A DNA stretch of 64,000 nucleotides from Mucilaginibacter geliditolerans (GCF_014200495.1 NZ_JACHBY010000009.1:1-64000); one strand, 5' to 3'; positions 54,722-63,866 are shown, counted from the stretch's first letter. Notes: generated by a model from the sequence alone, not told the origin. Numbers and translations are program-made.

Positions 54722-55617
54722 TAATTTAAATTCAGGTTAACTGGGTTTGTGATAATTCTCTTTTTTGCATATTCTTCTGCAACAGCAATTGCAGCACAAT
54801 TTATAATATCAAGGTTACCTGCGTATTTGGGCAGATAATCACCCAATCCTTGTGCCTTAACCATTACCACTATTCTATTATTTTCAAAAATAGGGGCAAC
54901 TAATAGCTGATAACCAGGTACATAAGTATTAATTTTTTCAACCATGCGATTTACTGCCTCGGTTAAACCTTTGATATTGGGTTCTTTAACCTTTGCAAAT
55001 ATGGTGGTTTGCATATCTATGCATGGATTGGCTGGGTTCAAATTTAATATGGCCTTTGTTTTTTTAGCGTTTGAGAAAATCCTTACGCCTTCTTCTGTAG
55101 TTTCAATATACTCATCTAAGTTTAAACGTGTAGCCGGGCCCGCGCTTCGTGATGATATGGATGATACCACTTCGATATATTCTACTTCGGCATGAGTTTG
55201 ACCAATCAAATAAGCGATTGGTATAGATGCTTGCCCGCCACAAGTTACCATGTTCACATTTTGCTGTTCTATGGAATCGGCAAGATTAACCGCCGGAATA
55301 CATAAACCGCCTAATTTAGCAGGCGTCATGTCTACAACTATTTTGCCTAATTTTTTCAGGATGTCCCAATGGTATTTAGCATCTTTTGCTGATGTGGCAT
55401 CAAAAACCAGGTCGCAGCAATCCGGATCCTTTACAATCGCATTGATACTCTGATCGGATACCTTAACACCCAAACTAATAGCTTTTGCCATACCCGGCGA
55501 AGCCAGGTTACGACCTATAAACAGCACGCATTCTAAATATTCAGATCGCTGGATCTTAATAAGCAGGTCGGTTCCTATATTTCCGCTTCCTAATATGGCT
55601 ACTTTTAATTTGCTCAT
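54721..55617 (-). CDS. acylating acetaldehyde dehydrogenase (DmpF family)
   Basis: A 298-residue NAD- and CoA-dependent dehydrogenase interconverting acetaldehyde and acetyl-CoA. The NAD motif is ILGSGNIGTDLL (G10, G12, G15). The catalytic Cys is C126 in NMVTCGGQASIP, as in DmpF/BphJ. Further family sequence is VVDMTPAKLG and SSRSAGPATRLNLDEY. An ATG at 55623 would add MI; ATG 55617 agrees better with the family. DmpF forms a channelling complex with DmpG, and the next gene, overlapping by 1 nt, is that aldolase. In this operon the reverse direction (acetyl-CoA to acetaldehyde) is a reasonable inference. Confidence 0.9.
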   Translation of the reverse strand: MSKLKVAILGSGNIGTDLLIKIQRSEYLECVLFIGRNLASPGMAKAISLGVKVSDQSINAIVKDPDCCDLVFDATSAKDAKYHWDILKKLGKIVVDMTPAKLGGLCIPAVNLADSIEQQNVNMVTCGGQASIPIAYLIGQTHAEVEYIEVVSSISSRSAGPATRLNLDEYIETTEEGVRIFSNAKKTKAILNLNPANPCIDMQTTIFAKVKEPNIKGLTEAVNRMVEKINTYVPGYQLLVAPIFENNRIVVMVKAQGLGDYLPKYAGNLDIINCAAIAVAEEYAKKRIITNPVNLNLN

Positions 55618-55632
55618 AATCATACCTTTTAA

Positions 55633-57444
55633 CTACACCTCTATTACTTTTGACTTTTCATGTAAACCGCCAATCATGTTTTCGCTTAATTCTTCTCGTG
55701 ATAAAAACGGAGAAAGATCTTCTAATGGCGGCGAAATTAAACTACCATCTTTTTGTATGGCCAACGCTAGTTTTGGCACAAATAATTGTTGCGGGTGCAT
55801 AAACACTTCACAAATAACCGGTCCTTCAAATGCCTGAACTTGTGGTATTACATTATCAAAATCATCCCAGGTACGTATTTGAAAGCTTTTAATATCAAAG
55901 GCTTTGGCAAGAGCGGTAAAATCCGGACAGGTTACTCCCGATGCCTCATCTACGCCGGCGCGCCTGCCCTTAAATAATGCATTTTGTGTATGCTTTATCA
56001 TTAAATAACCATCGTTATTAAAAATAAAAAGCTTAATTGGCAACTGGTGGTGAACCATGGTTTGTAACTCCTGCAGGTTCATCATCATACCGCCATCACA
56101 ATTCAGGCACATTACTTCGCCTTTGTTTCTGGCAAATGATGCACCTAACGCAGCTGGTAAACCGTAGCCCATTTCGCCTAAACCTGTTGATGTTAACAAC
56201 CGTTGGCCTTTATGCAACTTTAAAGCCTGGTGGCCGCTAAGCAAAGCCGTACCCATATCGGTAACTATTATCTGGTCGGCTTTTAAATGATTATTCAACT
56301 TATCCATAAAGGCATAAGAATTTATAAAACCATCAGTATCTGGGTGGTCGCTATCATTGGCCCATGGATATTTTTCGCGATACTCATCACATTTTGCAAC
56401 CCAGGCAGCAATTGGCTTACTATCAAATCTCTCCTTTAGCAAAATTTCTAAAAAGTCTTTTGCATCGGCATGTATAGAATGCTTAACTCTTGATGGATAT
56501 TTTTCCAACTCATCAGCGTCAATATCAACCACAGCAATTTCGGCATCGCGGGCAAACTCGGTAATATCGTAACCTACTTGAGGTATCGCTAATCGTGTAC
56601 CTATACAAAGCAAATAGTCGCAATTTTGCAATACAAAATTTGCACACCGTTGCCCGTATGTGCCGGCACGGCCGTATACCAATGGATGATAGGAATCAAC
56701 CATATCAATGCCAGCCCAGGTAACCAGTGCCGGTATACCAAATTCATTCATTAGTTTTTCAGCCAGATCAGTAGCGCCTGCCAACCTGATACCATGCCCA
56801 AGCCAAAGCAATGGCCTTTTTGCATTTTTCAGATCAGATATTACATCTTTTATAACACTTGTTAAGTGACTGTCTTTTGTTTTATTCGTTTCAGGATAAG
56901 TAAATGCTTTTAACTGACTTTCATCAACTATTGTTGATTGAATATTCATTGGTATATCCAACCAACACGGGCCGGGCCTGCCTTCGCCAGCTATGTAATA
57001 GGCCTTATCCAATTCAAGTTTTGTTTCGAGCGCGTCTGTTACCTGCTTGGCATACTTGGTCACTTTTGATACCATACCCGAACTATCATAACCTTGCACC
57101 CCCCACATACGGAGGTTTTTATGGGTATCAACATATTTTGAATGTTCGTTACCCGCTATTATCAAACACGGGATAGAATCGGCCCAGGCGCTTACAACAC
57201 CTGTAACACCGTTGGTAGAGCCTGCACCAGTTGTTAACAGGGCTGCACTTATTTTACCGTTAATACGATAATAAGTTTGAACTGCCATACATGCAGCTTG
57301 CTCATGGTGAACGCAAACTATCTGGGTATACCCTTTTTTGTATATTGAATCGAATATATGGGCATTACCAGCACCAATAATTCCAAATACTTGTTGTATC
57401 CCTTTTTCCTCTAAAAAATCCGCAATCAGATCACTTATTTTCAT
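55633..57444 (-). CDS. thiamine-diphosphate-dependent C-C ligase (YerE/acetolactate-synthase-like)
   Basis: A 603-residue ThDP enzyme. The PYR domain has the catalytic Glu E48 in VCVHHEQAACMAVQ. The central domain follows, and the PP domain has LNCDGGMMMNLQELQT and IFNNDGYLMIKHT, the ThDP/Mg2+ motif. GLGEMGYGLPAALGASFARN is typical. YerE of Yersinia, a homologous enzyme, transfers the acyl anion from pyruvate to C4 of CDP-4-keto-3,6-dideoxyglucose. Gene context (rfbF, rfbG, rfbH, E3-type reductase) supports the same role here. The 2-ketoacid donor may be pyruvate or the aldol product of the neighbouring DmpG-like enzyme. Confidence 0.9.
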   Translation of the reverse strand: MKISDLIADFLEEKGIQQVFGIIGAGNAHIFDSIYKKGYTQIVCVHHEQAACMAVQTYYRINGKISAALLTTGAGSTNGVTGVVSAWADSIPCLIIAGNEHSKYVDTHKNLRMWGVQGYDSSGMVSKVTKYAKQVTDALETKLELDKAYYIAGEGRPGPCWLDIPMNIQSTIVDESQLKAFTYPETNKTKDSHLTSVIKDVISDLKNAKRPLLWLGHGIRLAGATDLAEKLMNEFGIPALVTWAGIDMVDSYHPLVYGRAGTYGQRCANFVLQNCDYLLCIGTRLAIPQVGYDITEFARDAEIAVVDIDADELEKYPSRVKHSIHADAKDFLEILLKERFDSKPIAAWVAKCDEYREKYPWANDSDHPDTDGFINSYAFMDKLNNHLKADQIIVTDMGTALLSGHQALKLHKGQRLLTSTGLGEMGYGLPAALGASFARNKGEVMCLNCDGGMMMNLQELQTMVHHQLPIKLFIFNNDGYLMIKHTQNALFKGRRAGVDEASGVTCPDFTALAKAFDIKSFQIRTWDDFDNVIPQVQAFEGPVICEVFMHPQQLFVPKLALAIQKDGSLISPPLEDLSPFLSREELSENMIGGLHEKSKVIEV

Positions 57445-57454
57445 TTAACGTTTT

Positions 57455-58501
57455 CTATTTTAGGTAACTATCTATTGTTCTTTTAAAGCCAGTAGATATG
57501 CTGGTTTCCGGATTCCATCCTAATGCCAACAATTTATCTACGTTAGGTGTATTACGCAATAATGGGCTTTTTAAATATTGTACACCGTCATTAACCGGTG
57601 CTTTTATTACTTTTAAATCCTGGGTACTAATTGATGTTAGCGTTTCGGCAAGCTCAAGTATGGTATATTCTTGGTCCGGATTGCCTACATTATAGGCTTC
57701 ACCTGGCTTGCCTTTAAGCAGTACCATAAAAAAACCAATAGTTGCGTCCGCAAGGTAGCAAAACGCGCGGCTTGCAGAGCCATCGCTTTTCATTTCAATA
57801 TCACGGCCGTTAACAATATCAGCAACAAAATCGGCATACACCCGCCCATCATTCAACTGCATACCAGGTCCATATGTATGAAAAGGTCTCACCACATTAA
57901 TATTGATATTATATTGCGTGTAATAACTCACGCAAATATTTTCCCCCATTCTTTTACTTTCGCCGTAACACGCTCGTACTTTCATAGGGTCAATATATCC
58001 GTAGTAATCTTCTTTTACTGGATTAAAAGCCTCATCAACCTGCCCATAAACCTCACCCGAACTAAAGAAAAGAAAGGATGTAAGGTGTTTTTGCCTGGCA
58101 AAGTTTAGCAAGTTAATTGTTCCAAGAACATTTGCGCTTAAAGTGCCCACAGGATCGATTCCATAATATTTAGGGCTCGCCTGGCTTGCCGCATGAACTA
58201 TGTAATCAACATCTGATTTTAGTGTGATAATATCACATACATCTTGCTCAATAATAAGCAAGTTATTGTCGTGAAGGTAATCTTTAAATTTTTCGTTCGC
58301 ATTATTTCTATTTCTCACAAGCGCTATAACTTTCACATTGAAGCCAGGTATTTGTTGGTTCAAAAAAAGCAATGTGTAAACCATGTAAGCCGGTAAAAAT
58401 CCGTTTGCGCCAGTTATTAAAACTGTTTTATTAGCAAGCTTATCCCAACCAATATCTGTTGAAATAATTTTCAATAAATCACCTTTTATAATCTCATTCA
58501 T
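57455..58501 (-). CDS. NAD-dependent epimerase/dehydratase-type SDR, CDP-sugar module
   Basis: A 348-residue extended SDR. The Rossmann motif is VLITGANGFLPAYMVY, with a 26-residue N-terminal extension like the related gene at 52659. SSGEVYG and the catalytic Tyr-x3-Lys in RACYGESKRMGENIC are present. FHTYGPGMQLNDGRVYADFV resembles the substrate region of sugar-nucleotide decarboxylases/epimerases. It sits between the ThDP enzyme (10 nt) and rfbG (7 nt). A role as epimerase or reductase on the CDP-branched sugar fits context; the reaction is not established. Confidence 0.82.
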   Translation of the reverse strand: MNEIIKGDLLKIISTDIGWDKLANKTVLITGANGFLPAYMVYTLLFLNQQIPGFNVKVIALVRNRNNANEKFKDYLHDNNLLIIEQDVCDIITLKSDVDYIVHAASQASPKYYGIDPVGTLSANVLGTINLLNFARQKHLTSFLFFSSGEVYGQVDEAFNPVKEDYYGYIDPMKVRACYGESKRMGENICVSYYTQYNININVVRPFHTYGPGMQLNDGRVYADFVADIVNGRDIEMKSDGSASRAFCYLADATIGFFMVLLKGKPGEAYNVGNPDQEYTILELAETLTSISTQDLKVIKAPVNDGVQYLKSPLLRNTPNVDKLLALGWNPETSISTGFKRTIDSYLK

Positions 58502-58508
58502 GACGACT

Positions 58509-59606
58509 TTACTCTAATCCGACTGATTTGTTGGTTAAAAAGTTCAATATCTGTTTTTGCGTAAATGCGGCTATGTTATCTTTATCAGTAAAATAGCTAT
58601 TGTACCAGGTAACTGTATAATCCAAAGCCGTATCGGCATTAAATTGGGGTTTCCATCCTATTTCAACCAGTGCTTTGCTAATGTCAAGCTTTAATAAACC
58701 GGCTTCGTGCGGCTGATTTGGATTTTGTTTAACAAAATATGACCCATTACCCCAGTATTTTACAGCCAACTCAACCATTTGTTTTACAGGTAAAGCATCA
58801 TTAAAATTTGGCCCAAAATTAAATGCTGTACTATATTTTTCAGGATTGCCCAGCAGTTTTGTTCCTAATAATAAATAACCAAGCAACGGTTCCAGCACAT
58901 GTTGCCATGGCCTAACTGCGTCTGGATTTCTTATCTCTACCTGTTCACCTTTTGATAAGGCCATTATTATATCTGGTATAAGTCTATCCTTGGCCCAATC
59001 ACCGCCACCTATTACATTACCCGCGCGGGCAACAGCTATTGCTTTTTGATGTATGCTGTATTTATTGATGTTAAAAAACGAATTGCGATACGAATCGATC
59101 ACCAGTTCGGTACATGCTTTACTAGCGCTATATGGGTCATAACCACCTAAACGGTCATTTTCACGATAAGGGTAAACCCACTCATTGTTATGATATACCT
59201 TATCAGTGGTTATCATTACCGCATAGCAGGGTTTGGTTAACTGACGCATACCTTCCAAAACATTGGCCGTACCTATTGCATTTATTTCAAATGTATCTAC
59301 AGGTATATCATATGATAATCGAACCAGAGGTTGCGCCGCCAGGTGAAATATAAAATCGGGCTGAAAATCGGTTATTGCTTTACTCAAGGTTTGCCTGTCC
59401 CTCAAATCGGCTATTACCGAGCTGCATAGCTTATCGCCATTTAAAAGGTGATAAAGGTCAAAATCATTCTCAGGAGTCAAAGCATAACCCTTAACTTCAG
59501 CGCCGAGCATTGAAAATATTTTCAATAACCATGACCCTTTAAAACCCGTATGCCCAGTTAAAAAGATCTTTTTTCCTTTATATGTAGTTTTCAGTTTTTC
59601 GAACAT
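58509..59606 (-). CDS. rfbG: CDP-glucose 4,6-dehydratase
   Basis: A 365-residue extended SDR making CDP-4-keto-6-deoxyglucose. The NAD motif is FLTGHTGFKGSWLLKI. TTDKVYHNNEWVYPYRENDR and GGYDPYSASKACTELVI (catalytic Tyr/Lys) are diagnostic of RfbG. RAGNVIGGGDWAKDRLIPDI is also typical. The first ATG (59624) lies 18 nt earlier and overlaps the rfbF stop; the ATG at 59606 directly follows that stop and fits the family N-terminus. Either start is possible. Confidence 0.95.
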   Translation of the reverse strand: MFEKLKTTYKGKKIFLTGHTGFKGSWLLKIFSMLGAEVKGYALTPENDFDLYHLLNGDKLCSSVIADLRDRQTLSKAITDFQPDFIFHLAAQPLVRLSYDIPVDTFEINAIGTANVLEGMRQLTKPCYAVMITTDKVYHNNEWVYPYRENDRLGGYDPYSASKACTELVIDSYRNSFFNINKYSIHQKAIAVARAGNVIGGGDWAKDRLIPDIIMALSKGEQVEIRNPDAVRPWQHVLEPLLGYLLLGTKLLGNPEKYSTAFNFGPNFNDALPVKQMVELAVKYWGNGSYFVKQNPNQPHEAGLLKLDISKALVEIGWKPQFNADTALDYTVTWYNSYFTDKDNIAAFTQKQILNFLTNKSVGLE

Positions 59607-59608
59607 AT

Positions 59609-60382
59609 TTACCAAATTTTCCATAATGCCTGATCACTATTCCACATTTCATTTAAATCATGCTTGTCCTTTAGGGTATCCATTGGTCTCCAAAATCCGT
59701 CATGCTTAAAAGCTTTCATCTGCCCGGCTTCAGCAATTTTTTCCATCGGTTCTTTTTCCCATACGGTACTGTCTCCTTGTTTTATAAAATCAAATACCTC
59801 TGGTTGACAAACCATATAACCACCATTTATCCATGAGCCATCACCCTTAGGCTTTTCCAAAAAAGAGCGAACTTCGTTTTCGGGAGACAATTCCAAAGCA
59901 CCGAACCTACCCGATGGCTGTACCGATGTTACTGTGAAAAGTTTACCATGCTCTTTATGATATTCTGCAAGTCTCTTTATATCAATGTTTCCTACACCAT
60001 CACCATAGGTTAACAGAAAAGGCTCGTTGCCAATATAAGGCTGAACACGTTTTATCCTGCCACCTGTCATTGAATCATTACCTGTGTCAACAAGAGTTAT
60101 AGTCCATGGTTCTGCCTGGCTATCATGTACTTTTATTGAATTATCTTTTAAATCAATGGTAACATCTGATTTATGTAAAAAATAATTGGCGAAATACTCC
60201 TTTATCAAATATCCTTTGTATCCCAGGCAAATAACAAAATCATTAAAGCCATGAGAAGAATATATTTTCATTATATGCCATAATATTGGCATACCACCTA
60301 TTTCAACCATAGGTTTGGGCTTTAATACTGTTTCTTCAGATAACCTTGTACCTAATCCCCCGGCTAATAATACTACTTTCAT
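59609..60382 (-). CDS. rfbF: glucose-1-phosphate cytidylyltransferase
   Basis: A 257-residue enzyme that makes CDP-glucose from CTP and glucose-1-phosphate, the entry to all CDP-3,6-dideoxysugars. The nucleotide motif is LAGGLGTRLSEETVLKPKPM followed by VEIGGMPILWHIMK. LTYGDGVGNIDI, EKPKGDGSWINGGYMV and FWRPMDTLKDKHDL are specific to RfbF. It lies 12 nt after the reductase gene and directly before rfbG. Confidence 0.97.
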   Translation of the reverse strand: MKVVLLAGGLGTRLSEETVLKPKPMVEIGGMPILWHIMKIYSSHGFNDFVICLGYKGYLIKEYFANYFLHKSDVTIDLKDNSIKVHDSQAEPWTITLVDTGNDSMTGGRIKRVQPYIGNEPFLLTYGDGVGNIDIKRLAEYHKEHGKLFTVTSVQPSGRFGALELSPENEVRSFLEKPKGDGSWINGGYMVCQPEVFDFIKQGDSTVWEKEPMEKIAEAGQMKAFKHDGFWRPMDTLKDKHDLNEMWNSDQALWKIW

Positions 60383-60394
60383 TTTTATAGATTT

Positions 60395-61438
60395 TTATAC
60401 TTTAAAACTAATGTTATCAGACAATGGGTAAGTACAGCATAGCAAATATTCATTTTCCAAAAGTTCTTCGGATAAATTTGCAGTACTTACCATTTTTACG
60501 TCACCCGTTTGCAGAGTTGCTTTACATATGGAGCAACTACCAGTTTGACACGAATAAGAGAGTTCTATGCCTGCATCAAGGCCTGCTTCAAGAATACTCC
60601 TTCCCTTTACAACTTCAACTATTTGTGGTAGTTGATCTTTAATGATTTCAACCGACCGGGTAATAACATTTTCAAAATCCTTACTGTCTTTTACAACTTC
60701 AAAGTCCTCTGAAAAGATATTAGCTTCACTAATTCCATATTTATTTAAGGCTCCTTTTACTGATTCTTTTAAGCCCAAAGGGCCGCATATATAATGCAAG
60801 GAATCACTAGATTTGTCGTTTTCTTTCAAAACTGAAAGAACTTTTGAAGGAGATATTCTCCCTTCAACATGATGCGGATGAGCATTACTTATACTTGCTT
60901 TTGACAAAAAGTGCCATACAGTAAAATTACTGTGTTCCTGGTTAAGCAATTTAATCTGATCCACAAATAAGGTATTTTCAAAATCACGGTTACCGTATAC
61001 TAAAGTGACTTCGTTTTTACGATTTTTTAGTAAAAATTTAGCAATTGATATAAGAGGTGTTATACCACTGCCCGCTCCCCAAAGAACGATAGGTGTACTG
61101 TCGTCAAGTTTAGTCAACTCAACCACAAAATGCCCCATCGGCGGCATTACTTCAACCAGGTCGTCAACTTTTAAGTTATCAATAATATGATTTGATACAA
61201 TACCTGAAAGAACACGTTTTACTGTTACATTTAAAGTAGCATCAACTCCCGGGGCTGACGAAAAAGAGTATGGCCTTATATATCTCCGCCCGTTTATTCT
61301 AAATATTAAAGTTAAATACTGCCCTGGCTGATAAATCACCTTTTTCAAGCCCGGCTGTTTAAAACAAATAGTTACTGCATCTGTCGTTTCTTGCCGAACA
61401 TCAGCCACTTTAAGCATGTATGTAATTAAATTCGACAT
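60395..61438 (-). CDS. flavin/[2Fe-2S] reductase, candidate E3 partner of RfbH
   Basis: A 347-residue ferredoxin-NAD(P)H reductase-type protein. The FAD domain has RRYIRPYSFSSAPG near residue 55. The NAD domain has VLWGAGSGITPLISIAKFLL. A C-terminal plant-type [2Fe-2S] domain carries SCQTGSCSICKATL and a last Cys in EYLLCCTYP. Known E3 enzymes (AscD/DdhD) have the ferredoxin domain first; here it is last, as in PaaE-type reductases. Gene context next to rfbF/rfbG and with rfbH argues that it supplies electrons for C3 deoxygenation. It could alternatively serve an unknown oxygenase. Confidence 0.85.
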   Translation of the reverse strand: MSNLITYMLKVADVRQETTDAVTICFKQPGLKKVIYQPGQYLTLIFRINGRRYIRPYSFSSAPGVDATLNVTVKRVLSGIVSNHIIDNLKVDDLVEVMPPMGHFVVELTKLDDSTPIVLWGAGSGITPLISIAKFLLKNRKNEVTLVYGNRDFENTLFVDQIKLLNQEHSNFTVWHFLSKASISNAHPHHVEGRISPSKVLSVLKENDKSSDSLHYICGPLGLKESVKGALNKYGISEANIFSEDFEVVKDSKDFENVITRSVEIIKDQLPQIVEVVKGRSILEAGLDAGIELSYSCQTGSCSICKATLQTGDVKMVSTANLSEELLENEYLLCCTYPLSDNISFKV

Positions 61439-61465
61439 AATACGAGCATTATAAGATTCAACAAT

Positions 61466-63856
61466 TTATCTTTTTAACAATTTTGATAGTAAGCTTTTCT
61501 TTTTAGCGGGCTCAGCATATCCGCCATAGCCATAACCATAACCGTAACCATAACCGTATCCATAACCGTATCCGTAATAGCCTTTTTGCTGTGCTTTAAT
61601 ATCGTTTACAATTAAATAGGTTCTTTTCAATTTCTCTTCATATACCAGCTTGTTCAATATGTCCAGCTGTGCTTTGAAAGTATAGTTTTGGCGAACTACA
61701 TAAAGTGAGAGATTTACGAATTTCTCTAATATTAATGCATCTGCCACCAATCCTACAGGTGAACTGTCAATAATTATGAAATCGAATTTCTTTTTTAAAG
61801 CCTCAATTAATATTTCCAGTTTCTCACTCAATAATATTTCAGACGGGTTTGGCGGAATAGTACCAGCGCTTATTAAAAAGCAATTTTCACTAAAAAACAG
61901 TGGTTTAATATAAGGTTCTATATCATTGCTCTCAGATACAATGTAATTTGAAAACCCATTTACATTTTCGATACCTAAGTTTAAAGACAATTTTGGTTTT
62001 CGAAGATCCAGCTCTAAAAAGACAACCTTTTTACCTGTTAATGCCAGGGTACTGCCTAAATTCAGGGATATAAATGTTTTACCCTCGCCACTCATGCTCG
62101 ACGTAAACATTATAACCTGTGGTTCATTCTGCTTTATTAAATACTGCAAATTGGTACGCAGCGCTCTAAATTGTTCAGAGATCAGTGTTCGTGAATTTTC
62201 TACAACAACTAAACTGGTATTTTCAGCATTGTTTCCAATCTCGGCAACTATAGGTATCCTGGTATTTTTTTCAATATCTTGTTTTGAAATTATTTTAAGG
62301 TTTAAACTATCTCTAAAAAACAAGAAACCAAAAGGGAACAGCATTCCGACTACTACACCCAAAGCATAAATTAAATTTTTCTTTGGTTTATACGCTTCTG
62401 CATCACTTTTCGCATCATCAATAATCCTTGCGCTTGAAATAGTAGATGTTTTAGAGATCATTGTCTCTTCTCTTTTTTGCAAAAGGAATAAATATAATTC
62501 CTGCTTCAAGTTTTGTTGTCTCGAGTAGTCTAAGAATAAGCGCTCTTTTTCGGGTACTCCTTTAATTTGATTATTAAGCAAACTACTTCTGTCTTGAAGT
62601 CCACTTTTAGCAATTTGCAATCCTTTTTTATAAGCTTCAAAGCTTTTAAAAAGGCTAACCTTTACAGTTTCAATCTGATCATCGAGGCTTTTAACAACAG
62701 GATTGTCCTCTTTATAAGATAGGTTTAATTTACTCCTATCCATAAGCAACTCATTATATTTGCCAATTGCATCCGCAAACACCGGATCCTGATCCGTAAG
62801 TGAACTTGGTATAATTGTTTTATTTGCGGGATCTTTTATATATCTCTCAAGATCATCTATTACTGAGAGCTGAATTTCCTGCGTATTTAATTGATTATAA
62901 TAATCACTGGCGCTGGTAACCAAAGCTTTCGATTGTTCATCAGCGTCCGCTATATTATTTTCACGTTTAAATCCGGAGAAATTCTTTTCTACATCTGATA
63001 ATTCTCTTTGAACAATTACCAGGCGCCTGTTAATAAACGCAACCGTACTATCTGCTGTTTCAACTTTATACTCGAGGTTAGCTTTTAAATAATTATCCAT
63101 TAACGATTCTAAAATAACTTCGCCCTTTTTTGAAACGGGATATTTTAAAATAATATCTATACTGGTACTTTGCTTATCTGACAATTCCACATCCAAATTC
63201 TTGGATAATTCTTCTACTTTACTATCAACAGATTGCATTAAAAGCCTGAATTTACCTGTAGGGTTTTCGCCAAATGCCTTCTGCGAAAATTGCAAATCAT
63301 ATTCCTTCAATTTAATTGTATTGCCGTATTTTATAGTAGTATCAACATTGAAATCACTATTTTCTATATGGATCTGACCATTTTTTGCTATTTCGATATT
63401 ATAAACAGTAGCAGTTACTGAATCTGTTTTGAAGTTTGCGCTAACATTAAAAGGAGCATCGTTAAACAATTCGTCCTTTCTCAATCTTCCTTTCCTGTAT
63501 AAGGTGATATTCAGGTTCATTTGCCTTACAACTTTCTCCATTAAAGATCTGGAGTTTAATATATCAATCTCATTTTGAGCGTTACTTGGCAAATCAAATA
63601 AACTGGAAAAATCAGAAGATTGACTACTACTAAGCCCTCCACCAAGGCTTTTTTTATCATCTTCAATTAATAATTTACTGTTTATTTTATATTCGGGAGT
63701 TGCATATTTTATATATAGTACAGCGGCAAACAAGCAAATTATAATACTTATTATAAATAAATACCAACTGGAAATAATTTTACTTAATAGCTCTTTATAA
63801 TCAAAGCCTTCTTCATCCGCAAAATTCAAATTACTGTTGTGATCCTGGTTATTCAT
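61466..63856 (-). CDS. Wzc-type polysaccharide co-polymerase and tyrosine autokinase
   Basis: A 796-residue inner-membrane protein controlling polymer length and export. The Wzz/PCP domain begins after the first membrane span (about 31-52); coiled-coil sequence spans about 260-460; a second span is near 480-505. The BY-kinase has Walker A SGEGKT (K593), Walker A' VFLELDLRKPKL and Walker B FDFIIIDSSPVGLV. The tail is a GY repeat with 11 tyrosines in about 22 residues (YYGYGYGYGY...GGY), the autophosphorylation cluster, then a basic end (KKKSLLSKLLKR). It follows the wza-like gene by 10 nt. Confidence 0.94.
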   Translation of the reverse strand: MNNQDHNSNLNFADEEGFDYKELLSKIISSWYLFIISIIICLFAAVLYIKYATPEYKINSKLLIEDDKKSLGGGLSSSQSSDFSSLFDLPSNAQNEIDILNSRSLMEKVVRQMNLNITLYRKGRLRKDELFNDAPFNVSANFKTDSVTATVYNIEIAKNGQIHIENSDFNVDTTIKYGNTIKLKEYDLQFSQKAFGENPTGKFRLLMQSVDSKVEELSKNLDVELSDKQSTSIDIILKYPVSKKGEVILESLMDNYLKANLEYKVETADSTVAFINRRLVIVQRELSDVEKNFSGFKRENNIADADEQSKALVTSASDYYNQLNTQEIQLSVIDDLERYIKDPANKTIIPSSLTDQDPVFADAIGKYNELLMDRSKLNLSYKEDNPVVKSLDDQIETVKVSLFKSFEAYKKGLQIAKSGLQDRSSLLNNQIKGVPEKERLFLDYSRQQNLKQELYLFLLQKREETMISKTSTISSARIIDDAKSDAEAYKPKKNLIYALGVVVGMLFPFGFLFFRDSLNLKIISKQDIEKNTRIPIVAEIGNNAENTSLVVVENSRTLISEQFRALRTNLQYLIKQNEPQVIMFTSSMSGEGKTFISLNLGSTLALTGKKVVFLELDLRKPKLSLNLGIENVNGFSNYIVSESNDIEPYIKPLFFSENCFLISAGTIPPNPSEILLSEKLEILIEALKKKFDFIIIDSSPVGLVADALILEKFVNLSLYVVRQNYTFKAQLDILNKLVYEEKLKRTYLIVNDIKAQQKGYYGYGYGYGYGYGYGYGYGGYAEPAKKKSLLSKLLKR
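61519..61585. repeat. six-base-type tandem repeat encoding the Gly-Tyr tail
   Basis: On the minus strand the codons alternate GGN and TAY (for example GGT TAT GGA TAC GGT TAT). The DNA is therefore a degenerate hexanucleotide tandem array of about 10 units inside the wzc-like gene. Such arrays can gain or lose units in frame. Confidence 0.65.
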
Positions 63857-63866
63857 TAAATTCTGA

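Noticed and set aside
53711..55617. DmpF/DmpG pair as part of an aromatic meta-cleavage pathway
   Set aside because: No dioxygenase, hydrolase or hydratase genes of such a pathway are nearby. The pair is translationally coupled within a CDP-sugar operon, so a biosynthetic role is more likely.
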